A DNA stretch of 64,000 nt from Pseudomonas sediminis (GCF_002741105.1 NZ_NIQU01000002.1:248001-312000); one strand, 5' to 3'; positions 49,694-60,102 are shown, counted from the stretch's first letter. A program made the numbers and translations. The notes: generated by a model not told the origin, from the sequence alone.

Positions 49694-49971
49694 GGCAACC
49701 TCTGGCAGGCAGCCAACAGAGCATGTCGACCGCAGCAGAGCATTCTAGGAGAGGCCACCACACCGACACAGCAACAGTTCAGCACAGTTGCCGAGCGAAA
49801 CTGTACTGATCGGCAACCCAGAAACGCCAGCCGACCGGCGCCAATAATCCATAAAATCGGCTAAAAGCCTGTAACAAGCCGCCAAAATCTACCATCTGTC
49901 GTTTTGCCAAGCAGGCCGCATTGGCCACAGTAGACTCAGGTTATCCAGCACCTGCAGATGGAGTCCCCGCC

Positions 49972-50232
49972 ATGTTCGGCCAACGCACCGTCGACCCCCA
50001 ACCGGGCACGCATTACCGTAGCTCACGCGTCAGTGCCGTCAACGGCCAATATTTCTTCGCCACTCGCGAAGGCACGCTGGAGGGCCCCTATCTCTCCCGC
50101 CACGACGCCGAGCAGAGCATCGTGCGTTACATCGAGCGCATGGTCATGGCCGACAAGCTGCTACGCCATAGCAGCGAGCACATCGACAACCTGCAGCGCC
50201 GCGAAGCGATCAAGCACAATCAGGAGCTTTGA
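49972..50232 (+). CDS. Small conserved Pseudomonas protein of unknown function
   Basis: 86 residues from ATG 49972, with TGGAG nine bases upstream. The longer in-frame start at 49921 lacks a ribosome site. Sequence: NGQYFFATREGTLEGPYLSR followed by a helical, charged C-terminal half (RHDAEQSIVRYIERMVMADK). No signal peptide or membrane segment. It recalls a small Pseudomonas-specific family (DUF6316-like), which I cannot confirm. Function not known. Confidence 0.7.
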   Translation: MFGQRTVDPQPGTHYRSSRVSAVNGQYFFATREGTLEGPYLSRHDAEQSIVRYIERMVMADKLLRHSSEHIDNLQRREAIKHNQEL

Positions 50233-50242
50233 GCGCTCCCAC

Positions 50243-51232
50243 CTAAAGACGCGCCAAGCCCAAATCCCCCCGATGCGCCGCAAGATGCGGCAGCACTGCG
50301 GCCAGCAAAGGCTCCTTGAAGGCATCCTGAAAGCGATGCGCCAGGCCCGGAATCAACTTGAGTTCGGAGCCCTTGATATGCGCAGCCACGTGTACCCCAT
50401 GCATTACCGGCAATAGCGGGTCGGCCGTGCCATGCACCACCAGCGTCGGCACGTTCAGGCGATTGAGCAACTCGACGCGGCTCGACTCGGCAAGAATCGC
50501 CAGCAGCTGACGCTGCACGCCTTCGGGATTGAAAGCGCGGTCATAGGCCTGTTCAGCCTGATGCAAGAGCAAGGCACGATCATCATGCACCGTCGGGCTA
50601 CCGAGGGCCGCCAGCAAGTCCGCCTGCTGTTGCAGTGCAGCCTCGCGACTACCGGCCTCACGCCTTGCCAGCAACGCCACCAACGCATCGCTGGGCGCGG
50701 GCAAACCTTGCGCGCCCGAACTGGTCATCACCAGCGTCAGGCTGAGAACGCGCTGCGGCGCCAAGTCGGCCAGATGCTGCGCGATCATGCCACCCATGCT
50801 TGCGCCCAACACATGGAAGCGCTCGACACCGAGCTGGTCCATCAGCCCCATAGCATCACCGGCCATGTCACGCAGGTGATAAGGCGCACCAAGCGACAGA
50901 CCCAGGCGATAGCGCAGCACTTCGTACGGCAGGTTGATGTTCGGCGCCGGCCGCCGCCAGGTGCTCAGCCCGACATCGCGATTATCGAAGCGCACGACGC
51001 GAAAGCCCTGCTGACAGAGACGCTCGACCACCTCGTCAGGCCAGTGGATCAACTGTCCGCCCAGCCCCATCACCAGCAGCAGCGCCGGATCGCGTTCGTT
51101 GCCGATACTTTGATAAGCCAGACGCACCTCACCGACATCCGCATAGCGGGTCGGCTCGGACAGGTCGCAACGATTGGCCGCAAGAGACGGCAGGCCGCAA
51201 AGCAACGCGGCCAGGAAAATGAATGCACGCAT
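50243..51232 (-). CDS. Exported alpha/beta hydrolase
   Basis: 329 residues starting at ATG 51232 with a signal peptide (MRAFIFLAALLCGLPSLAAN). Alpha/beta hydrolase fold with oxyanion motif LLLVMGLGGQ, nucleophile GASMGG, acid in HGTADPLLP and His in GLAHRF, so the triad is complete. WPDEVVERLCQQGFRVVRFDNRDVG matches esterase/lipase relatives. Predicted periplasmic or secreted esterase; substrate unknown. The ORF extends 23 codons upstream, but that part would hide the signal peptide. Confidence 0.85.
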   Translation of the reverse strand: MRAFIFLAALLCGLPSLAANRCDLSEPTRYADVGEVRLAYQSIGNERDPALLLVMGLGGQLIHWPDEVVERLCQQGFRVVRFDNRDVGLSTWRRPAPNINLPYEVLRYRLGLSLGAPYHLRDMAGDAMGLMDQLGVERFHVLGASMGGMIAQHLADLAPQRVLSLTLVMTSSGAQGLPAPSDALVALLARREAGSREAALQQQADLLAALGSPTVHDDRALLLHQAEQAYDRAFNPEGVQRQLLAILAESSRVELLNRLNVPTLVVHGTADPLLPVMHGVHVAAHIKGSELKLIPGLAHRFQDAFKEPLLAAVLPHLAAHRGDLGLARL

Positions 51233-51371
51233 GAAAACACCAGAAACGCAGAACCCCACTGAAGCGCGAGTCTGATGAAAGTCGTTCGACGGCGCTGCCA
51301 CACAAGCGTGACAGTTTGATGAAGGGGGACGAACGGTTGCCCGGATGGTGACCAGAGGTGCGATCCAGAGC

Positions 51372-51420
51372 GTCGCGAACGCCCCTCCTACCTACCTGCA
51401 GGAGGGGCTTTAGCCGCGAC
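51372..51420. repeat. REP-like stem-loop downstream of metE
   Basis: Outer arms GTCGC/GCGAC enclose inner arms GCCCCTCCT/AGGAGGGGC around a 10-nt loop. The motif resembles dispersed intergenic repeats of Pseudomonas. It lies just past the metE stop (51431) and may act as terminator or mRNA-end protector. Confidence 0.6.
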
Positions 51421-51430
51421 AAGGCGGCAA

Positions 51431-53734
51431 TCAGGCCAGCTCGACACGCAACTGCCTGGCGGCGGCCACCATATTCACCAACGCCGCCTCGGTTTCCGGC
51501 CAGGCGCGGGTTTTCAGGCCACAATCGGGGTTGACCCACAGGCGCTCGAGCGGGATACGCCGCGCCGCCTTGCGCAACAGCCCGGCCATCTCGGCACTGT
51601 CAGGCACACGCGGCGAGTGAATGTCATACACGCCGGGGCCGATGTCGTTCGGGTAAGCGAACTTCTCGAACGCTGCCAGCAGCTCCATGTCCGAACGCGA
51701 GGTCTCGATGGTGATCACGTCGGCATCCATCGCCGCGATGGACTCGATCACGTCATTGAACTCGCTGTAGCACATGTGGGTATGGATCTGGGTTTCGTCA
51801 CGCACGCCGCTGGCGGTCAGACGGAAAGCTTCGCTGGCCCAGTCCAGGTAGTGCTGCCAAGCGGATTTACGCAGTGGAAGCCCTTCACGGAACGCCGCCT
51901 CGTCGATCTGGATGATCTTGATGCCGGCTGCCTCCAGGTCCACCACCTCGTCACGAATCGCCAGCGCCAGTTGCCGGGCCTGCACTTTACGGGAAACGTC
52001 CTCGCGCGGGAACGACCACATCAGCATGGTCACCGGGCCGGTCAGCATGCCCTTCATCACCTTGTCGGTCAGACCCTGGGCGTACTTGATCCATTCCACC
52101 GTCATGGCCTTGGGCCGGCTCAGATCACCGACGATCACCGCCGGTTTGACGCAGCGTGAGCCATAGCTCTGCACCCAGCCGAAGCGGGTGAAGGCATAGC
52201 CATCGAGTTGTTCGGCAAAGTACTCGACCATATCGTTGCGCTCGGCCTCGCCATGCATCAGCACGTCCAGCCCCAGACGCTCCTGCACCTGCACCGCCTG
52301 ACGAATTTCGCTATGCATGGCCTCGGTGTACTCGGCCGAACTGAGCTTGCCCTGCTTGAACGACTGCCGCGCCAGGCGGATGGCCGAGGTCTGCGGGAAG
52401 GAACCGATAGTCGTGGTCGGCAGCACTGGCAGCTGCAGGCACTCACGCTGCTGCTCGATGCGCTCGGCGAACGGCGACTGGCGCTGGGCGTGGCGCGGAC
52501 GAATCGCCGCCAAACGCGCCTGTACCTCAGGCTTGTGAATACGTTTTGAAGCTGCACGAGCGGCCTGTATTGAACGGCTCGCTTGCAAGGCGGCTTGCAC
52601 AGAGGCGTCTCCCGGCTCCTCCAGGGCCTTACCGAGCAACGCGACCTCCTGGCATTTCTGCACGGCAAAGGCCAACCAGCCTTTCAGCTCGGCATCGAGC
52701 TGGTCTTCACGAGCCAGGTCCACCGGACTATGCAGCAGCGAGCAGGACGGCGCGACCCACAGCCGCTCGCCCAGGCGCTCGTGAGCGTGACGCAGCACCT
52801 CGAGGGCCCTCTCCAAGTCACAGCGCCAGACGTTGCGCCCATTGACTATGCCCAGCGACAACACTTTATAAGCCGGCAGGCGGTCAAGGATGGTCGGGTA
52901 CTGCTCCGGCGCACGTACCAGGTCGATATGCAGGCCATCCACCGGCAAATTGGCGGCCAGACCAAGATTATCTTCCAGGCCGCCAAAGTAGGTGGCGATC
53001 AGCTTCTTGCATGGCTCGCGCTGGATCAGGTTGTAGGCACGCTCGAAGGCGTTCTTCCACGCCTGCGGCAGATCCAGCACCAGAATTGGCTCGTCGATCT
53101 GCACCCACTCCACGCCCTGCGCAGCCAAGCGCTGGAAAATCTCGCCATAGACCGGCAGCAGGCGTTCGAGCAGCTCCAGCTTGTCGAAGTCGCCGCCCTT
53201 GGCCTTGCCCAGCCATAGGTAGGTCAGCGGGCCGATCAGCACCGGTTTGACGTTGTGCCCAAGGGCATGCGCCTCAGCCACCTCCTCGAACAGCTGCTCC
53301 CAGCTCAGGGCGAACTGCTGATCCGCGCAGAATTCCGGCACCAGATAGTGGTAGTTGGTATCGAACCATTTGGTCATCTCTTGGGCATGGGCACCACCGC
53401 AGCAAGTACCACTGCTCTTGTTTGCAACGGCCCCACGAGCCATGGCGAACAGGGTATCCAGCGTTGGTTTGCTAGCAGCCGGGCGAAAGCGCTCGGGAAT
53501 GACGCCAAAGGCTAGGGAATGGCTGAGCACCTGGTCGTACCAGGCGAAATCACCCACCGGCAGCAAGTCGATGCCGGCATCCTTCTGAAGTTGCCAATGC
53601 TCGGCCCGCAGGCGCTGGCCAACGGCGCGCAGGCCGGTTTCGTCCAACTCACCTTTCCAGTGGGCTTCGAGGGCTTTCTTCAATTCGCGGTCGCGGCCGA
53701 TGCGCGGGAAACCGAGGGAATGGGACAGGGCCAT
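51431..53734 (-). CDS. metE: Cobalamin-independent methionine synthase
   Basis: Transfers a methyl group from methyltetrahydrofolate polyglutamate to homocysteine, in the cytoplasm, with zinc. 767 residues, the usual length, beginning [20 protein letters not shown]. The catalytic C-terminal barrel shows [25 protein letters not shown], the zinc region HMCYSEFND, and [10 protein letters not shown] with the last zinc Cys. I use ATG 53734 with GGAG nine bases upstream; an upstream start would add 23 residues foreign to the family. Divergent from metR, with a MetR-type site between them, so activation by MetR with homocysteine is expected. Confidence 0.96.
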   Translation of the reverse strand: MALSHSLGFPRIGRDRELKKALEAHWKGELDETGLRAVGQRLRAEHWQLQKDAGIDLLPVGDFAWYDQVLSHSLAFGVIPERFRPAASKPTLDTLFAMARGAVANKSSGTCCGGAHAQEMTKWFDTNYHYLVPEFCADQQFALSWEQLFEEVAEAHALGHNVKPVLIGPLTYLWLGKAKGGDFDKLELLERLLPVYGEIFQRLAAQGVEWVQIDEPILVLDLPQAWKNAFERAYNLIQREPCKKLIATYFGGLEDNLGLAANLPVDGLHIDLVRAPEQYPTILDRLPAYKVLSLGIVNGRNVWRCDLERALEVLRHAHERLGERLWVAPSCSLLHSPVDLAREDQLDAELKGWLAFAVQKCQEVALLGKALEEPGDASVQAALQASRSIQAARAASKRIHKPEVQARLAAIRPRHAQRQSPFAERIEQQRECLQLPVLPTTTIGSFPQTSAIRLARQSFKQGKLSSAEYTEAMHSEIRQAVQVQERLGLDVLMHGEAERNDMVEYFAEQLDGYAFTRFGWVQSYGSRCVKPAVIVGDLSRPKAMTVEWIKYAQGLTDKVMKGMLTGPVTMLMWSFPREDVSRKVQARQLALAIRDEVVDLEAAGIKIIQIDEAAFREGLPLRKSAWQHYLDWASEAFRLTASGVRDETQIHTHMCYSEFNDVIESIAAMDADVITIETSRSDMELLAAFEKFAYPNDIGPGVYDIHSPRVPDSAEMAGLLRKAARRIPLERLWVNPDCGLKTRAWPETEAALVNMVAAARQLRVELA

Positions 53735-53844
53735 GTCGTAAAACTCCAGAATCAATCGAGATGGCGCCATTCTCGGCATCGATACCGAGTGAGACAAACT
53801 CAAGATTTTCGTCTTGATCTAAAGATTTACTCATGTAGGCTGTA

Positions 53845-53857
53845 TGAACCATTTTCA
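53845..53857. promoter_or_regulatory. MetR binding site
   Basis: TGAACCATTTTCA fits the consensus TGAANNNNNTTCA exactly. It lies in the 168-bp divergent metE-metR region, 45 bp before metR. An additional inverted repeat CAAGA-TTTTCG-TCTTG is nearby (about 53802-53817). Confidence 0.75.
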
Positions 53858-53902
53858 TCCAGACAGGCCACTGGATGAGTGAAACCTTTCTAGAGAATCG
53901 CC

Positions 53903-54820
53903 ATGCTCGAGCTACGCCACCTGAAAACCCTGCACGCCCTGCGCGAGACCGACAGCCTGGTGGAAGCCGCCGAGCGCCTGCACCTGACCCAGTCGGCGCT
54001 GTCGCACCAGTTCAAGGAGCTGGAAGAGCGCCTAGGCCTGCAACTGTTCGTACGCAAGACCAAACCCGTGCGCTTCACCAGCGCCGGCCTGCGTCTACTG
54101 CAGCTGGCCGACGCCACCTTGCCCCTGTTGCGTGGCGCCGAGCGTGACCTGGCACGCCTGGCCGGCGGCACCGCCGGCCGCTTGCACATGGCCATCGAGT
54201 GCCACAGCTGCTTCCAGTGGCTGATGCCAACCATCGACCAGTTCCGCGACGCCTGGCCGGAAGTGGAGCTGGACCTGGCCTCGGGCTTCTCCTTCGCCCC
54301 GCTGCCGGCACTGGCCCGTGGCGACCTGGACCTGGTGGTGACCTCAGATCCCATCGAGCTGGCGGGCATCACCTATGTGCCACTGTTCACCTATGAGGCG
54401 ATGTTGGCTGTCGCCAATCAGCATCGCCTGGCACACAAGGCCTACATCCAGCCTCAGGATCTGGCCACGGAAACCCTGATCACCTACCCGGTAGAACGCG
54501 ATCGTCTGGACATCTTCACGCGCTTTCTCGAACCCAACGATATCGAGCCGGCGCAGGTGCGCACCTCCGAACTGACGGTGATGATGATGCAACTGGTGGC
54601 CAGCGGTCGTGGCGTATGCGGGCTGCCCAACTGGGCGCTGCACGAGTACAGCTCGCGCGGCTACGTCAGTGCCAAGCGTCTGGGGGAAAAGGGCCTGTTC
54701 GCCACGCTTTACGCGGCAATCCGCACCGACATGCTCGATGCGCCATTCATGCGCGACTTCCTGCTTACCGCCAAGGACACCTCCTTCGCCAGCCTCGAAG
54801 GCGTCAGCGTGGCGCGTTGA
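53903..54820 (+). CDS. metR: LysR-type regulator of methionine biosynthesis
   Basis: 305 residues with an N-terminal LysR helix-turn-helix (SLVEAAERLHLTQSALSHQF, about 18-37) and a substrate-binding domain of the MetR type (MAIECHSCFQWLMPTIDQF; ASGFSFAPLPALARGDLDLV; PVERDRLDIFTRFL). Divergent from metE. It is expected to activate metE with homocysteine as coinducer and to repress itself. Confidence 0.94.
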   Translation: MLELRHLKTLHALRETDSLVEAAERLHLTQSALSHQFKELEERLGLQLFVRKTKPVRFTSAGLRLLQLADATLPLLRGAERDLARLAGGTAGRLHMAIECHSCFQWLMPTIDQFRDAWPEVELDLASGFSFAPLPALARGDLDLVVTSDPIELAGITYVPLFTYEAMLAVANQHRLAHKAYIQPQDLATETLITYPVERDRLDIFTRFLEPNDIEPAQVRTSELTVMMMQLVASGRGVCGLPNWALHEYSSRGYVSAKRLGEKGLFATLYAAIRTDMLDAPFMRDFLLTAKDTSFASLEGVSVAR

Positions 54821-54833
54821 CGGCCGCACGTAG

Positions 54834-54909
54834 GGTGCGCCGTGCGCACCAACAATCCACCACCGCCGGCCTGGTGGGTTAGAAGCTTCGCACCGGGGTG
54901 CGGGCTTCT
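54834..54909. repeat. Two hairpins downstream of metR
   Basis: GGTGCGC-CGT-GCGCACC (54834-54850) and AGAAGC...GCTTCT with inner CGCACC/GGTGCG (54881-54909). Both resemble dispersed Pseudomonas intergenic repeats; the first could end the metR transcript. Confidence 0.5.
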
Positions 54910-55009
54910 ACATTCATGCATCCCCTGTAGAAACCCCACCTCGCAGCAAATTAGGCAGTGAACGGCTGCCCGCCAATTGCCTTGTTACAACTCCCGTCTT
55001 GCTGCATGG

Positions 55010-55040
55010 TGACCAGCAGTCATAGCATGACCACCGGTCA
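55010..55040. promoter_or_regulatory. Tandem palindromic operator upstream of the TetR gene
   Basis: Two 13-bp palindromes, TGACCAGCAGTCA and TGACCACCGGTCA, separated by TAGCA, end 17 bp before the TetR-family start codon. The spacing and repetition suit binding by two TetR dimers and autoregulation of the efflux operon. Confidence 0.65.
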
Positions 55041-55057
55041 CGAAACCCGGAACCGTC

Positions 55058-55711
55058 ATGCGCTATCAGGATCAGCTCTTCCAGCAGCGGGAAAACGCCC
55101 TGCTGCAATCCGCTCGCCAGCTATTTCAGGAACAATCCTGGGATCGCGTCACCATCGCCGAGGTGGCCCGTCACGCCGGCATTGGCAAGGGCACGGTGTA
55201 CAAGCACTTTTCCAGCAAGGAAGCGCTCTATGCGCGCCTGGTGCTGGATTGCTCGCGCCAGCACCTGGCCGAGATGCAGGAAATATCGCGCACTGCGCCC
55301 GCGGACAAAGCCATGCGCCTGGTGATTCGCCGCGCCTTCGAATTGCTCCACGCCGATCCGCTGCAAGCGCAGCTTTGCCTGCTGTGCGACCGCCCAGCTT
55401 TTCAGGAACGCCTGGAAGCGCTCTACCGCGACCAGTTCATCGAACTTGAACACCAGTACATGACGCTGTTCAGCGGTCTGCTGCAGAACAGCTTCGGCCT
55501 GCAACTCTCCCCCGCACACTGCCAGCATCTGCTCTGGGGCGTGGAAGCCTGCGTCAATGGTGTCATGGCGCGCATCGCCTCCGGTGGTTTCGCGCACTGG
55601 GCCGAATACATCGAACTGGATGCGTATTTCGATCGCGTCACCGACTTCATCATTGCCGGCCTGCAAGGCCAGGCCGCCGCGCTGCACACAGCGCCTGCCC
55701 TCAGCGAGTAA
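55058..55711 (+). CDS. TetR-family regulator of the RND efflux operon
   Basis: 217 residues. N-terminal helix-turn-helix: VTIAEVARHAGIGKGTVYKH (about 32-51), then a variable ligand-binding domain (LWGVEACVNGVMARIASGGF). First gene of TetR-MFP-RND; the MFP gene starts 7 bases after its stop. Predicted local repressor acting on the tandem palindromes just upstream, relieved by an unknown inducer. Confidence 0.9.
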   Translation: MRYQDQLFQQRENALLQSARQLFQEQSWDRVTIAEVARHAGIGKGTVYKHFSSKEALYARLVLDCSRQHLAEMQEISRTAPADKAMRLVIRRAFELLHADPLQAQLCLLCDRPAFQERLEALYRDQFIELEHQYMTLFSGLLQNSFGLQLSPAHCQHLLWGVEACVNGVMARIASGGFAHWAEYIELDAYFDRVTDFIIAGLQGQAAALHTAPALSE

Positions 55712-55717
55712 ACCCAC

Positions 55718-56800
55718 ATGTTCGCCCAACTCAGCAAGCGTCCCTGGATCATCGCCGTCGTCATTGCAGTCCTGCTGTTGGCCTGGCTGTTCAGCGGTGA
55801 TCGTTTCGTCGCTCGTGACGATGTCGAGCCCGACCAACCCGCTATCACCAACGATCTGGCGCGCGTCGAAATTCAATGGCTGGAAGCCCAACCCATGCAA
55901 CGCCAGCATGTGGTGCAGGGGCAGATCGAAGCCTGGCGCCGGGTAGAACTGCGCGCCCAGGTCAGCGGCAGCGTGCAGAACCTTGATCAGGACAAAGGCA
56001 ACCGCGTCGCTGCCGATCAATTGCTGTTGAGCATTTCACCAGACGACCGCCCGGCTCAGGTCGCGCGCAGTGAGGCCGATGTGCGCCAGCGTCAGAGCGA
56101 CGTCACCGCCGCCAAGCGCCTGCGCGAACGCAGCCTGGTCTCGGCCAACGAGTTGATGCGCCTGGAAAGCGAGCTGGCCAAGGCCCGCGCCGAACTCGAC
56201 AGCGCCCGCCTGCAGCAGCGCAACACCAAGATCAGGGCGCCGTTTGCCGGCATCTATGACCAGCGCATGGTCGAACTGGGCGATTTCGTCCAGCCCGGCC
56301 AGAGCCTGCTGACGCTGGTGGATATCGACCGCCTCAAGGTCAGCGCACAGATCGCCCAGCAGCAGGTCACCCAGCTCGAACTGGGCCAACCGGTAAAAGT
56401 TGAACTGCTCGATGGCCGCACGCTGCAGGGCGAGCTGCATTTTATCGCCGCGGCTGCCGATCCCGGCTCGCGCAGCTTCCGTATCGAGGTCAAGGTGGAC
56501 AACCCGGATGGCCTGCGCCTGGCCGGCGCCAGCGCCACCCTGCACATCCAGACTGGCGAGGCCATGGCTCATCGCCTGTCCCCTGCTCTGCTCAGCCTGG
56601 ATGAAAGCGGCCGCCATGGCGTCAAGTGGGTCAACGACGCGCAGCGCGTCGAGTTCACCCCGGTGCAACTGATCAGCGTCGACAACCAGGGCGCCTGGGT
56701 CAGCGGTCTGCCGCCGAAAGTGGCGTTGATCACCCTCGGCCAGGGCTTCGTCCAACCCGGCCAGCAGGTACGCACACAACTTGCGGCCGAGGGCAGTTGA
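55718..56800 (+). CDS. RND efflux periplasmic adaptor (membrane fusion protein)
   Basis: 360 residues. N-terminal membrane anchor (WIIAVVIAVLLLAWLFSG, about 10-27) and no lipobox. The lipoyl half-motifs VELRAQVSGSVQNL and IRAPFAGIYDQRMVELGDFV flank a short coiled-coil hairpin (RQRQSDVTAAKRLRERSLVS through RAELDSARLQQ). Beta-barrel and membrane-proximal domains follow. It couples the inner-membrane pump to an outer-membrane channel; no channel gene follows in this operon, so an unlinked TolC/OprM-type protein is expected. Confidence 0.92.
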   Translation: MFAQLSKRPWIIAVVIAVLLLAWLFSGDRFVARDDVEPDQPAITNDLARVEIQWLEAQPMQRQHVVQGQIEAWRRVELRAQVSGSVQNLDQDKGNRVAADQLLLSISPDDRPAQVARSEADVRQRQSDVTAAKRLRERSLVSANELMRLESELAKARAELDSARLQQRNTKIRAPFAGIYDQRMVELGDFVQPGQSLLTLVDIDRLKVSAQIAQQQVTQLELGQPVKVELLDGRTLQGELHFIAAAADPGSRSFRIEVKVDNPDGLRLAGASATLHIQTGEAMAHRLSPALLSLDESGRHGVKWVNDAQRVEFTPVQLISVDNQGAWVSGLPPKVALITLGQGFVQPGQQVRTQLAAEGS

Positions 56801-56801
56801 G

Positions 56802-59800
56802 ATGCACGCACTGATCGCTGCCGCACTCGACCGTAGCCGTACCACCATCCTGGTCCTGCTGTTCCTGCTCTGCGGCGGGCTGGTGGCCTACATCGCCATG
56901 CCCAAGGAATCCAACCCGGACGTGGTCATTCCCATCATCTACGTTTCGGTGACCCTGGAAGGCATCAGCCCGGAAGACGGCGAACGCCTGTTGGTACGCC
57001 CATTGGAGCAGGAGCTGCGCAGCCTCGAGGGCGTCAAGGAAATGCGCTCGGTCTCCAGCGAAGGCCACGCCTCGGTAACGCTGGAGTTCGACGCTGGCTT
57101 CGACGCCAAGGTGGCGCTGGCCGACGTGCGCGAGAAGGTCGATACCGCGCGCAGCAAGCTGCCAGAAGAAGCCGACGAACCGACCGTCAACGAAGTCAAC
57201 GTGGCGTTGTTCCCGGTGCTGTCGGTGGGGCTGTCCGGGCCGATTGCCGAAACCGAGCTGGTGTACATCGCCCGGCGCCTGAAGGAGAACATCGAGGGCA
57301 TCGCCGAAGTGCTGTCGGTGGAGATCGGCGGCGACCGCGAGGACCTGCTGGAAATCGTCGTCGACCCCCAGGTGCTCGACAGCTACGGCATCGACTACAA
57401 CGAGCTGTTCAACCTGGTCAGCCGCAACAACCGCCTGGTCGCCGCCGGCAGCCTGGATACCGGCGCCGGCCGCATGAGCATGAAAGTGCCCGGCGTCATC
57501 GAAGACCTCGAAGACGTGATGCGCATGCCGATCAAGGTAGTCGGCGACAGCGTGGTCACCTTCGCCGATGTCGCCACCATTCGCCGCACCTTCAAGGACC
57601 CCACCGGCTTCGCCCGCATCAACGGCCAGCCGGCCATCGTGCTGGAAGTGGCTAAGCGCAGCGGCGCCAACATCATCGAGACCATCGATCAGGTCAAGGC
57701 ACTGATGGAGCAAGCCAAGCCCCTGCTGCCGCCAGGTGTGGAAGTCAGCTACATCATGGATCAGTCGCAGGAAGTGCAGAACATGCTCGGCGACCTCCTC
57801 AACAACGTGCTCACCGCCATCGTCCTGGTGCTGATCCTGGTGGTGGCGAGCATGGGCATGCGGTCGGCGCTGCTGGTCGGCCTGACCATTCCCGGCGCCT
57901 TCCTCAGCGGCATCCTGCTGATCTGGATGCTCGGCTTCACCCTCAATATCGTCGTGCTGTTCAGCCTGATCCTGGTGGCCGGCATGCTGGTCGACGGCGC
58001 CATCGTCGTCTCCGAGCTGGCCGACCGCTACCTGCAGCAAGGCCAGACGCCTCGCCAGGCCTGGGCCAATGCCGCGACACGGATGGCCTGGCCGGTAATC
58101 GCCTCCACTGCCACCACCCTGGTGGTGTTCCTGCCGCTGCTGTTCTGGCCCGGCGTGGTCGGCCAGTTCATGAAGTACCTGCCGGCAACCGTGATTCTCT
58201 GCCTGTTGGCCTCGCTGGCCATGGCCCTGGTGTTTCTGCCGGTGCTCGGCGCCGTCACTGGCGGCCAGGCACGGCCGCAGGCACAGAGCGCCAGCCGCGC
58301 GGGCAGTGCTTATCGCCGCCTGCTGGAGAAGCTGCTAAAGCGCCCCGGCCTGACCCTGCTCGGCATGCTCGCGCTGATCGCGCTGATCTACGTCGGCTAC
58401 GGCCGCTTCAACCACGGCGTGGAGTTCTTCCCCGACGTCGAGCCGGAAAGCGCGCAGATCTGGCTGCGCGCCCGTGGCGATCTGTCGGTGCAGGAGAAGG
58501 ACGCCCTGCTCCAGCAGGTGGAAAAGCAGGTGATCGGCATGCGCGAGGTCAAGGCTCTGTATGCCCGTTCTCTGGCCCAGCCGGAAGGCCAGCAGGGCCA
58601 GCTCGGCGCCGACGTGATCGGCACCCTGCAGTTCCAGTTCGTCGACTGGCATCAGCGCCGTCCGGCCAAGGACATCCTCGCAGAGATGAGCCAGCGCACC
58701 GCCGGCATTCCCGGCGTGGTGCTGGAGTTCCGCAAGCAGGAACAGGGCCCCACCGACGGCAAGCCGGTGAAGCTGCAGATCAGCTCGCTGGACCCGGCAC
58801 AGGGCGAGCAGTGGGTCGAGCGTATCCGCGGGGAAATGCAGAAGCTCGGCGGCTTCGCCGATATCGAAGATGACCGTGCGCTGCCCGGTATCGAATGGCG
58901 AATCAAGGTCGACCGCGAGGCCGCTGCGCGCTTCGGCGCGGACGTACTCAGCGTCGGCAACGCCGTGCAGATGATCACCAACGGCCTGAAACTGGCGACC
59001 TACCGTCCCGAAGATGCCACCGACGAAGTGGACATCCGCGTGCGCCTGCCCGGCAACTGGCGCTCGCTCGACCAACTCGGCCGCCTGACCCTCAATACAA
59101 CGTCCGGCCAGGTACCGCTGAGCAACTTCGTCGACCTGCAGCCTGCGCCCAAAGTCGGCACCCTGCGCCGCGTCGATGGCGACCGCACCATCACCCTGCA
59201 GGCCGACCTGGCCGAAGGTGCGCGGCTGGATGAGCGCCTCAAGGCATTGCGCGAAGCACTCGGCAACGTGCCGGCCGAGGTCAAGGTGACGTTCGCCGGC
59301 GAGGATGCCGACCAGCGGGAGGCGGCCACCTTCCTGATGACCGCCTTCGTCGTCGCCATCTTCCTTATGGCGATCATCCTGGTGACCCAGTTCAACAGCC
59401 TGTATCAGGCAGCACTGGTGCTCTCTGCCATCGTCCTGTCCACTGCTGGCGTGCTAATGGGCCTGCTGGTCAATGGCCAGTCGTTCGGCATCGTCATGGT
59501 CGGCATGGGCCTGATCGCCTTGGCCGGAATCGTGGTGAACAACAACATCATCCTGATCGACACCTACAACCAGTTGCGTCGCCAGGGCCTGGAACCGCGT
59601 GAAGCGGCGCTGGAAACCGGCAGCCTGCGCCTGCGCCCAGTGTTGCTGACTGCCGTGACCACCATCCTCGGCCTGATGCCCATGGTGCTCAGCATCAACG
59701 TCGACCTGGTGACACCGAGCCTCGGCTTCGGCGCCCCCTCGACACAGTGGTGGACGCAGCTATCCAGCGCCATCGCTGGCGGCCTGGCCTTCGCCACGGT

Positions 59801-59957
59801 GCTGACCCTGCTGCTCACACCCTGCATGCTGGTGCTCGGTGCCCGCTTCGAACGGCGCCCACCGCCACTGGAGACCTACGACACCGACCTGCTCGACCTG
59901 CCGGAGCACCTGATCGCCACCAAACCCGACAGGACGCACCTACAGCGCAGCAACTGA
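56802..59957 (+). CDS. RND-family inner-membrane efflux pump
   Basis: 1051 residues with the RND layout: helix 1 (TTILVLLFLLCGGLVAYIAM), a large periplasmic loop, helices 2-6, a second loop, helices 7-12 ending TVLTLLLTPCMLVLG. Helix 4 reads GMLVDGAIVVSE: one of the two proton-relay aspartates of AcrB-type pumps is Gly here. The conserved Lys position in helix 10 is not obvious. I use ATG 56802, one base after the adaptor stop, not the in-frame 56781. Probably exports drugs or lipids by proton motive force; substrate unknown. Confidence 0.92.
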   Translation: MHALIAAALDRSRTTILVLLFLLCGGLVAYIAMPKESNPDVVIPIIYVSVTLEGISPEDGERLLVRPLEQELRSLEGVKEMRSVSSEGHASVTLEFDAGFDAKVALADVREKVDTARSKLPEEADEPTVNEVNVALFPVLSVGLSGPIAETELVYIARRLKENIEGIAEVLSVEIGGDREDLLEIVVDPQVLDSYGIDYNELFNLVSRNNRLVAAGSLDTGAGRMSMKVPGVIEDLEDVMRMPIKVVGDSVVTFADVATIRRTFKDPTGFARINGQPAIVLEVAKRSGANIIETIDQVKALMEQAKPLLPPGVEVSYIMDQSQEVQNMLGDLLNNVLTAIVLVLILVVASMGMRSALLVGLTIPGAFLSGILLIWMLGFTLNIVVLFSLILVAGMLVDGAIVVSELADRYLQQGQTPRQAWANAATRMAWPVIASTATTLVVFLPLLFWPGVVGQFMKYLPATVILCLLASLAMALVFLPVLGAVTGGQARPQAQSASRAGSAYRRLLEKLLKRPGLTLLGMLALIALIYVGYGRFNHGVEFFPDVEPESAQIWLRARGDLSVQEKDALLQQVEKQVIGMREVKALYARSLAQPEGQQGQLGADVIGTLQFQFVDWHQRRPAKDILAEMSQRTAGIPGVVLEFRKQEQGPTDGKPVKLQISSLDPAQGEQWVERIRGEMQKLGGFADIEDDRALPGIEWRIKVDREAAARFGADVLSVGNAVQMITNGLKLATYRPEDATDEVDIRVRLPGNWRSLDQLGRLTLNTTSGQVPLSNFVDLQPAPKVGTLRRVDGDRTITLQADLAEGARLDERLKALREALGNVPAEVKVTFAGEDADQREAATFLMTAFVVAIFLMAIILVTQFNSLYQAALVLSAIVLSTAGVLMGLLVNGQSFGIVMVGMGLIALAGIVVNNNIILIDTYNQLRRQGLEPREAALETGSLRLRPVLLTAVTTILGLMPMVLSINVDLVTPSLGFGAPSTQWWTQLSSAIAGGLAFATVLTLLLTPCMLVLGARFERRPPPLETYDTDLLDLPEHLIATKPDRTHLQRSN

Positions 59958-60102
59958 TACTGGAGTCCACCTGGCAGGGGCAGCATGGCAAAACGCCAGA
60001 TATCGCCTAGGCTAACCAACAACGGTACTTAGGGCGGGAATGGAAAGGCAGCAGGGATGCTTTTAACAGACAGCAGACGCGCAAGGCGTCTTGCAGAAAC
60101 AG

